Shown here: positions 57,970 to 64,000 of the stretch, piece by piece
Numbering within the stretch: the first letter of the stretch is position 1
Layout of the letters: each line of letters starts with the position of its first letter
Source of the DNA: Aphrocallistes beatrix
Lineage: Eukaryota; Porifera; Hexactinellida; Sceptrulophora; Aphrocallistidae
Assembly (NCBI GenBank): GCA_963281255.1
Contig: OY725488.1
Coordinates: 12,001,524 to 12,065,523 of the forward strand
Direction of reading: 5' to 3'
DNA length: 64,000 bases
Position numbers and translations under genes: made by a program
The notes under the pieces: generated by a model
Database searches by the model: none
Told to the model about the DNA's origin: nothing
The model's input: the letters and a program-made list of their open reading frames with translations, nothing else

Positions 57970-58455
57970 ACTAAGGATAGTGCATCAGATCCATTTGGAA
58001 ATCTTTCAGAAGAAGCCTTCCATCACAAATCGGAGCTCAATAAATATGTATTTCTACTAATAACCAACATCACTGAATTTGGTGCCATGTCATTGTATTT
58101 ATTAGGAGATAGTTTAGCTGTTACAGACATACAGACGCAAACTGCACTAGAATGTTAACACAATTTTTAAATGTAGACACCAAGCTAATGCATGGAAATC
58201 TGATCAATTATATTATATTATCCATTGGAAAATCAGGAGTGTATTGATATACCTAGCATTTGGCATTTGTTTGATGAAGTTCCTTCATGAAAACTTCCAT
58301 AACATCCGTTCAACTGCATTTCATTCCATAAGACGCCTGCTGGTAGTCACGTGCCTGCTTGAAGTTATTCTCATCACTACGGGATCTGTACCACAGCTGA
58401 TGATCATTAACATTGTTCTTGTACCAATACTGAGCTTCATCTATTTCTTTGTTTG
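57970..58455 (+). pseudogene. 7TM type-a copy C, truncated at both ends
   Basis: A deletion of about 490 bp relative to copy B joins ATTTACTAAGG to GCATCAGATCCATTTGGAA, removing the start codon and first membrane segment. Further small deletions and a stop follow (AGTTTAGCTGTTACAGACAT; AGGAGTGTATTGA). From 58265 to 58455 it is almost identical to the intact copies. At about 58455 it is cut off and continues into inverted NHL sequence. Confidence 0.8.
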
Positions 58456-58616
58456 GTCACTATCCATGAATTGGACTCGATTGTTGTTCGAATCAGTGAT
58501 AAAGACATCTCCGCTGGTAGAGACAGTGAGTTGTCTAGGTCCATTGAACTGTCCAATACCAGACCCTCATCCTCTTAGCTCAGCGACGACACGGACTTTT
58601 GCTTTCGCTTGAAATG
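58455..58616 (-). pseudogene. NHL-repeat fragment fused to 7TM copy C
   Basis: The minus strand reads GSGIGQFNGPRQLTVSTSGD and VFITDSNNNRVQFMDSD, a well-preserved NHL blade. It is the best preserved of the scattered NHL fragments. Its junction with copy C sits inside the 7TM coding region. Confidence 0.7.
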
Positions 58617-58899
58617 GAGTACATAGTGTGCTTCTGAGTCTGTTTTTCCTTTTGTCCCTCACTCAAATTCCCAAGGATTTCAGGGAATTGATCCAAGTAT
58701 CCAACTGAGTACTGAACCTTAGTGCTCATATTAGCACCTTTTTTGAAACTTGGATAGCCTGCTTTTGGTCTCTATGTACGTAGTAATTTCTAGCTTTATG
58801 ATTTCCTAAGAAATATTCACGACCCAGACGAAGGCACGGTATGCTGAAGTTACAAATTCAGTCATGGAGTCGACGAAATTAACCAAAATCAGGGATAAG

Positions 58900-59420
58900 A
58901 TTTCTTCAAATATTCACCATAATGGCACAAAACTCATCGGGATGGTTAGACTGCTTCTTCGTAATTATTTTAATAGTGCTGCTGCGTAGTAACTTGAGAT
59001 CGTAATATTTTAAGATATTGTAGCATTCTGAGATTTTGTTTCGCTTACTCAAATGGCCTTGTGGTTCAATCGGTTTCATTGGCGTAACTTGACGGCCACC
59101 AAAATGTGACACATGACACATTTTGATGGCTCCCGACACAATTTAGTGGTACGCGACACAATTTACTACGGTAGAACCCCATATTGAACATGAATGGATT
59201 ATATTTTTCATTTGTCCATATGGGATTCTACCATAGTAAATTGTGTCGCGTGCCATCAAATTGTGTCATGTGCCACAATTTTGTGGTAGTGGTTATCAAG
59301 TTATGCCGATGAAACCGATTGAACCAAAAGATCATTTGAGTAAGCGAAACAAAATCTCAGAATGTTACGACATTTCAAAATGCTACGATTTCAAGATATC
59401 ACACAACAACTTTAAACCTC
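58900..59420. repeat. Foldback repeat upstream of 7TM copy D
   Basis: Arms around CATATTGAACATGAATGGA, carrying GTGACACATGACACATTTTG and inverse GTGTCATGTGCCACAATT, plus TTTCGCTTACTCAAATGGCC and its inverse. Second copy of the structure at 46000-46590. Confidence 0.7.
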
Positions 59421-59954
59421 AAATCAATTACTTTCATAATTCAAAAAGTGGATATGAACTTAACTACAACCATTCTATAACCACCAAAACGTACCGTCGA
59501 TCACAATTTCTGATTTCAAAGGAATTCCAAAAATCAAATACAAGAGCCAAATCAGCAAACCGATGGTACTTTGGTAACCAATGCAACGAAATATTCACTA
59601 AAATCAATCTAACACTTTAGGGAACAGGAAAAAGTTTCCTTTTGTTGAACAGGGATTATGAATCATTTTAGATCATAAATATTTAATATTGGATTAATTA
59701 TAGCGATACATTGCACTAAATTTGGCAAAATCAATTTATTGACACAACTTTAAGATTATGAAAAGTATGCACTTTCATAATTCTGTCCATCAACAAAATA
59801 ATCATATTGCTTAGTTGGATGAATGGAAGATGACATTATCATTCATCCAACAAAGCATTAATATATCAGTTCTTTACAATAAGCAATTTAATGAATATAA
59901 AAACAATACAATCTCATTCAATAATAAAATAATTTAAATCCAAATATAAAGAAA

Positions 59955-61076
59955 ATGTTTCATTACTTGACTGTAATAATTGGATACGTGATAGCTTTAC
60001 CACTTACTGTGATCGGTGCTTTGGTGTCCACTATCTGGAATGTATATTTCATGAGGAAGATAGTACAGTTTATCCGCTCATACCGTCATTGCGTTGAAAA
60101 GGCAAAATCAGATCCATTCGGAAATCTTTCCGAAGAAGCCTTCCATCACAAATCGGAGTTAATTAAATACGTATTTCTACTAATAATCAACAGCACTGAG
60201 TTTGGTTCCATGTCATTGTATTTGTTAGGATATAGTTTAGCTGAGATATCAAATGCTTACAGATTCAGTGACTCAAACTGCACCAAAATGTTGACACAAT
60301 TTTTAAATGTAGAAACTAAGCTAATGTACGGAAATCCGATCAATTCCATCATACTATCCATTGGAAAATCAGGATTATTGATATTTCTAGCATTAGGCAT
60401 TTGTCTGATGAAGTTCCTTCATGAAAACTTCCATAACATCCGTTCAACTGCATTTCATTCCATAAGACGCCTGCTGGTAGTCACGTGCCTGCTTGAAGTT
60501 CTTCTCATCACTACGGGATCTGTACCACAGCTGATGATCATTAACATTGTTCTTGTACCAACACTGGGCTTCATCTATTTCCTTATTTGGGTTATGCACA
60601 CTCGGATGTTCTACAGAACTCTAAGATGGAGGTCAGTAGAGTTGAGAATTAGAAGTAACAACGAAAGATTGGTCAGAAGAGCAGTCATCAGCTGTTATCA
60701 GTTTCTCGTCCTTATGTGCTGTTTCGGAATAGCAATTATGTGCTTAATTTTGTTTGAATTTCTAGACAATATCCTCACACTACTCACTATCGCTCTACAA
60801 AATGGTCCGTGTCTATTCAGTCATCTTTACGGAACTGCTTACTACAAACCAGTGCTTGTTACTGAACAACAGATTGAAGCGTTTAGACACGTTTATGATA
60901 TTAAGGATTCTGCCTCTTGCATACTTCAAACAATGGCATTTTTTTTAATTGTATCACAGTACTTGTTGTGCACTGCTGTGTTCTTTGGTCGCATTCTTTT
61001 CAATCAACTGAAATATCGCTATGGCTATGTGCAAACTAGGTTTACACCTAACCTGACTCAGAGCCTACTCAAGTGA
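59955..61076 (+). CDS. 7TM-type membrane protein, type a, copy D (intact)
   Basis: 373 aa, one exon, same length as copy B. Divergence from B is concentrated in the first 150 residues and in a C-terminal patch (HVYDIKDSASCILQTMAFFL against LAYDIEDSAPFILESIAFIL). The central loop and TM4-5 block is nearly unchanged at DNA level. Conserved features: KAKSDPFGNLSEEAFHHKSE in the first cytoplasmic or extracellular loop, HTRMFYRTLRWRSVELRIRS, and the tail YGYVQTRFTPNLTQ. The 5' flank carries the foldback at 58900. The 3' flank carries NHL fragments and a CC-beta exon-2 remnant. Role unknown; a sensory or chemoreceptor-like function is only a guess from the 7TM topology and the tandem expansion. Confidence 0.85.
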   Translation: MFHYLTVIIGYVIALPLTVIGALVSTIWNVYFMRKIVQFIRSYRHCVEKAKSDPFGNLSEEAFHHKSELIKYVFLLIINSTEFGSMSLYLLGYSLAEISNAYRFSDSNCTKMLTQFLNVETKLMYGNPINSIILSIGKSGLLIFLALGICLMKFLHENFHNIRSTAFHSIRRLLVVTCLLEVLLITTGSVPQLMIINIVLVPTLGFIYFLIWVMHTRMFYRTLRWRSVELRIRSNNERLVRRAVISCYQFLVLMCCFGIAIMCLILFEFLDNILTLLTIALQNGPCLFSHLYGTAYYKPVLVTEQQIEAFRHVYDIKDSASCILQTMAFFLIVSQYLLCTAVFFGRILFNQLKYRYGYVQTRFTPNLTQSLLK

Positions 61077-61279
61077 ACAAGCTAATTATATTAAATCCTG
61101 TCATGTGTAGAGAATTGTAGCTGTTTATCAGTATATGTGTATCACAAGTATTTTTACAAACTCTACATTATTAGTTGTTGTACCTTCATTAAAAAATTCA
61201 ACTCAATACATTTTACACTTTTGCTTAAGGAGGAATTATAGCAGGGGGCAGGTCGACAACAACACATATTTTAGTACTA

Positions 61280-61464
61280 CAGTCAGGGTCGCTTATTATG
61301 AACACCTTTAGGACCAAAAAGTCTGTTCATAATAGAGAGACTTCATATTAAGTGAACTCGACCTAATACAAATCCTATGGAACCTGTTGAATTGGGACCA
61401 GAGAGTTAGTCCATAATAAACGAATGTTCATATTAAGTGGGTTCAGAATTAGCGAACCTGACTG
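61280..61464. mobile_element. CAGTCAGGGTCGC MITE with proven empty site
   Basis: 185 bp between TA sites (61278-61279, 61465-61466). The 3' flank of copy B has the empty site TAGTACTATTTAGCTAG with one TA at 52879-52880. Confidence 0.88.
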
Positions 61465-61639
61465 TATTTAGCTAGTTAGAAGTATACTCAATGAAATGCA
61501 TTGTTAATTTAATACGTTCTTGGCTTTTCAATAAATTGGAATGTTTTGCCAAATGAAAGCATTTAGTATTGTTTATTAACAACATATTCATGCTTCCGTT
61601 TGGTATAGTGTCAAACTAAAAATAAAAGTGGTGATTGTT

Positions 61640-61870
61640 GTTTGAATCAGTGATACAGACATCTAGATCAAGTAGAGAGTTTTCTAGGCTCAGTGAACTG
61701 TCCAATACCAGACCCTCTTCTTCCTAGATCAGCGACGAGACGGAATTCTGATTTCGCTTCGAAATATTTTACATAAATATTTCTCCTTGGATGTAAACGT
61801 GTTTTAAACTCTCCCGTGTCTGAAAATATTGGCACTCGTACTATAGTATTTTGATCTGTTTTCCTATTCT
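61640..61870 (-). pseudogene. NHL-gene fragments
   Basis: Collinear with the fragments at 53040-53270. The minus strand shows GSGIGQFTEPR and IFSDTGEF-type sequence with stops. Confidence 0.5.
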
Positions 61871-62074
61871 AAATTATTTTTGAGATATAAAATTGATTAT
61901 TGGAATTGATTGCGATCACATGAAGTTACTAGAGTTCTCCCAGGGCATGTCCTGCCTTCGATACAGCTACTGTAACCTGCATTTTTTTTAGCGGGGGACA
62001 GTTGGTACTTCTACCACTCCCACATCTCGAATCATATTTAAGAATTCAATTGCAACAACTCTTTTTACTTCTAA

Positions 62075-62453
62075 CACCATTTGAAATATATCCAAAACGA
62101 CCAACTTCGAAACCATCTACGATGAACACCTTTCACATTTATTGGATAATAACTGGACACATTTATACAAAAGATTGTTTAGCAACATTTATCTCTCCAC
62201 AAGGATTAAGAGAGAATAGCACTGCTCTGGCCTATTGGCAATGGGAAATGACCGGCAAGGAAAGCATGTCGCGTCAGGGAAAATCTTAAAGGATTAGTAT
62301 ATTCGTGTCTTCAGCCCAGAATTCAATTATTAGTATTTTGATGGGACGATTAATGATGGTGAACAGGCAACAATTGACCTTAAAATGCGCATAATATGCA
62401 AATATAGATTAGTTTCAGCGAATTCAAAGTTACTTTGAACTACAAAGAATAGT
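62075..62453 (+). pseudogene. CC-beta exon-2 remnant, copy 4
   Basis: Very similar to 47328-47706, with the same acceptor change (CTTCTAA), the KDCLATFISPQGLRENSTAL block, and stops in the NYYYFDG region. No exon 1. Confidence 0.75.
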
Positions 62454-62522
62454 AGCCACCATCTCAATACAGCTATTTAGAGATATAACTAATAATAGTG
62501 ATGCTGTATCTAGTCTGATATA

Positions 62523-62751
62523 CAGAGTGGTCCATAAGTAGTGACCTAATTTTGATTTGCTATCATTTCAAAATGAATAACGGCAAACTTAATTTGCTAA
62601 AAAGTATTAAATATTCTACACTTGGGAGATATAGAATCCATCCTCAACAGGAATCTAGTCATTTATGATGTGCTCTATCCTGTCTCCACGATTTCTGATG
62701 GTTTTCTGCATGTTTGATGCTTTCTAGAGACCTAGCAGTCTTTGGAGCTCA
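62523..62751. mobile_element. Left arm of Tc1-like element
   Basis: Begins CAGAGTGGTCCATAAGTAGT after TA and matches 47777-48003; it is cut at CTTTGGAGCTC. Confidence 0.65.
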
Positions 62752-62803
62752 CCATGTATAAGATATTGATAGTTTTATTTTATTTTCGTATCGGATAGCT
62801 GTA

Positions 62804-63750
62804 GGCGTGACCTACGTTATAATAAGGCCTATTCACTGGACTTTGGATTTGTACCATGGATATTTTCGAAGGTCATTGATATTTCAATATAGTAGAAAAG
62901 TTTATTTGTAATATTGCTAATATTAATAAAAATAGACGAATCAATGTGTAGTTATATCATTAGCAATAAAATAAATGCATTTTAATAAGTGAAATTGCAT
63001 TTGCTAAAAATGTAATTCTGGAATGTAATCTATGTAGAAAGGTGGATGAAGACAAGACTTAGTTAGGTTTCAATTTCTTTATAAGTAACTGGGACAGTTA
63101 GAGAGGACTCTGGGGATCTCGTTTTTACGTAATTTGGGAATAGTTCGCTGAATTTCCAAAACGGATCCATCCAGTTGAGGTATTGAGAAATTGGTCTCGA
63201 TGTCTTCGGGAAGAAAATGTTTCGCACAGACATATATGTTCTTCAGGTCTTCAATACCTTCCCTGGAGAGTGCTCGCAACCACTGATTGACCAAGTCAGG
63301 TGGACAAGTCGGGAGTTTGAAAATTGGAGTATAAGATTCTCCTGCATAGTTGCTTCGGCATCCTGGTGCAGAACACTTGTTGGGCATGACGTTATAAGCC
63401 AATAAAACAATATAGGTATCAAATACTTAGTAGAGTGATCAAGTTGTTTAATAATCTAAACTCATAAAATATAAAAAATATTTTTAAAAATCAATTGACT
63501 GGGGGAAAAAATATACGTAATGAGAATAATAATATTCTCTAGCCATATACGCCAGCACAATGGAAACATTTAACTAATTTAGAATATTTTATAATATAAT
63601 ATAGCTATTGTTGTATGAGGAAATGCATTGCTAATTACCATTTAACGAATTTTTCAAGATTATGGGTAATTAACAAAATGGCCTTCGAAAATATCCATGG
63701 TACAAATCCAAAGTCCAGTGAATAGGCCTTATTATAACGTAGGTCACGCC
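62804..63750 (-). mobile_element. THAP-carrying element with 69-bp inverted repeats
   Basis: 947 bp. The left end (62804-62872, GGCGTGACCTACGTTATAAT) and the right end (63682-63750) are inverse copies with essentially no mismatch over 69 bp. The terminal region keeps the order AAGGC, TGGAC and ACCATGGAT seen in the two P-like elements, at similar spacing. Inside is a one-exon THAP frame on the minus strand. It interrupts the fifth downstream module (GCTGTAG on the left, CCTCCATTACTCGGGAAAT on the right). No target duplication is visible, and part of the target may be deleted. Confidence 0.75.
63079..63387 (-). CDS. THAP-domain protein, 102 aa
   Basis: ATG at 63387 (MPNKCSAPGCRSNY) is preferred; the frame upstream begins at TTG. 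A complete THAP domain is present: C-x4-C (CSAPGC), the invariant Trp in NQWLRAL, C-x2-H in VCAKHF, PEDIETNF, and the terminal IPRVLSNCPSYL where AVPTIF is usual. The stop comes right after the domain, so no transposase catalytic part is encoded. A stand-alone THAP protein between transposon ends could bind those ends; this is inference. It may also be the 5' exon of a longer, deleted gene. Confidence 0.78.
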   Translation of the reverse strand: MPNKCSAPGCRSNYAGESYTPIFKLPTCPPDLVNQWLRALSREGIEDLKNIYVCAKHFLPEDIETNFSIPQLDGSVLEIQRTIPKLRKNEIPRVLSNCPSYL

Positions 63751-63888
63751 CCTCCATTACTCGGGAAATAAAGAAAGATGACAATGAGGTTATCACCCAT
63801 GATGAGTGAGAGCATTCTCGACCATAATGGAATAATAAAGCAAATATTACTACGTATCATGCATGAGTGGATCCATTTATTAGTACTA
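63751..63888 (+). repeat. Downstream module of CC-beta cassette, copy 5 (right part)
   Basis: CATTACTCGGGAAATAAAG, AATGAGGTTATCACCCATGA and CATGAGTGGATCC, as in the other modules. Confidence 0.65.
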
Positions 63889-64000
63889 CGGGCGTTCAAT
63901 AAGTAGTCGTTATTGCAATTTATCTTGGTTGTTCCATTTAATTCAGAATTGGGTTAGCATATCTAATGTAGCCCTACCGATGCTCTTTCAAATGATACTT
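63889..64000. mobile_element. Possible mariner-type end, running off the window
   Basis: After TA, CGGGCGTTCAATAAGTAGTC resembles the start of irritans-type mariner ends. The other end is outside. Confidence 0.4.

Larger units (their letters stand above)
53445..57976. repeat. Segmental duplication, right copy
   Basis: Partner of 47996-51207. It is longer because of a mariner (54825-56135) and a 508-bp element (56389-56896). It ends where 7TM copy C begins, at a deletion joint. Confidence 0.85.

Noticed and set aside
59243..59620. 125-aa frame (and the similar frame at 45971-46321 minus)
   Set aside because: Both run through the arms of foldback repeats and read similarly on opposite strands because of the inverted repeat. 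No domain.

Overview
The window is AT-rich nuclear DNA of an invertebrate animal. Evidence for this: spliceosomal introns with GTAAG-type donors and T-rich acceptors, TATA-box promoters, AATAAA signals, a cytochrome P450, a coiled-coil/NHL protein of the TRIM2/3 type, an REEP-like exon, THAP zinc fingers, a DD34D mariner and a CR1/L2-like LINE. I cannot fix the phylum. The lineage-specific 7TM and coiled-coil families gave me a weak impression of a sponge, but this is untested.

Left third (1-21.5 kb): two divergent, head-to-head paralogues of a very large ankyrin-repeat gene. The plus-strand copy (11150-21442) can be read completely as three exons of 11, 131 and 5393 nt, giving 1844 aa. The minus-strand copy starts at 8441 with the same 11-nt coding first exon and runs off the left edge inside its large third exon. 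Their introns are packed with transposons. The most striking are P-element-like units with CATAG termini, 7-8 bp target duplications, long inverted repeats and THAP-domain remnants. They sit inside Helitron-like repeats, which in turn sit inside a Tc1/mariner-like shell.

Middle (21.5-31.6 kb): a minus-strand coiled-coil/NHL gene with a probable frameshift, one REEP-like exon without visible partners, and a CYP4-like P450 with one intron resolved and an upstream exon missing. Small palindromic and inverted-repeat elements lie between them.

Right half (31.6-64 kb): an expanding cluster built from a three-gene cassette. The cassette holds a minus-strand 7TM gene (type b), a two-exon gene for a coiled coil plus an unrecognised beta-rich domain (CC-beta), and a plus-strand 7TM gene (type a). 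Intact members are 7TM-b at 31.6 kb, CC-beta at 33.4 and 41.2 kb, and 7TM-a at 51.6 and 60.0 kb. Broken copies, promoter stubs and a locus whose gene has been deleted fill the rest. A recent segmental duplication (about 48.0-51.2 kb against 53.4-58.0 kb) catches several transposons as filled and empty sites, including a mariner with an intact transposase. A central block of the 7TM-a copies is nearly identical even in pseudogenes, which suggests gene conversion. A fourth THAP element with 69-bp inverted repeats lies at the right end.
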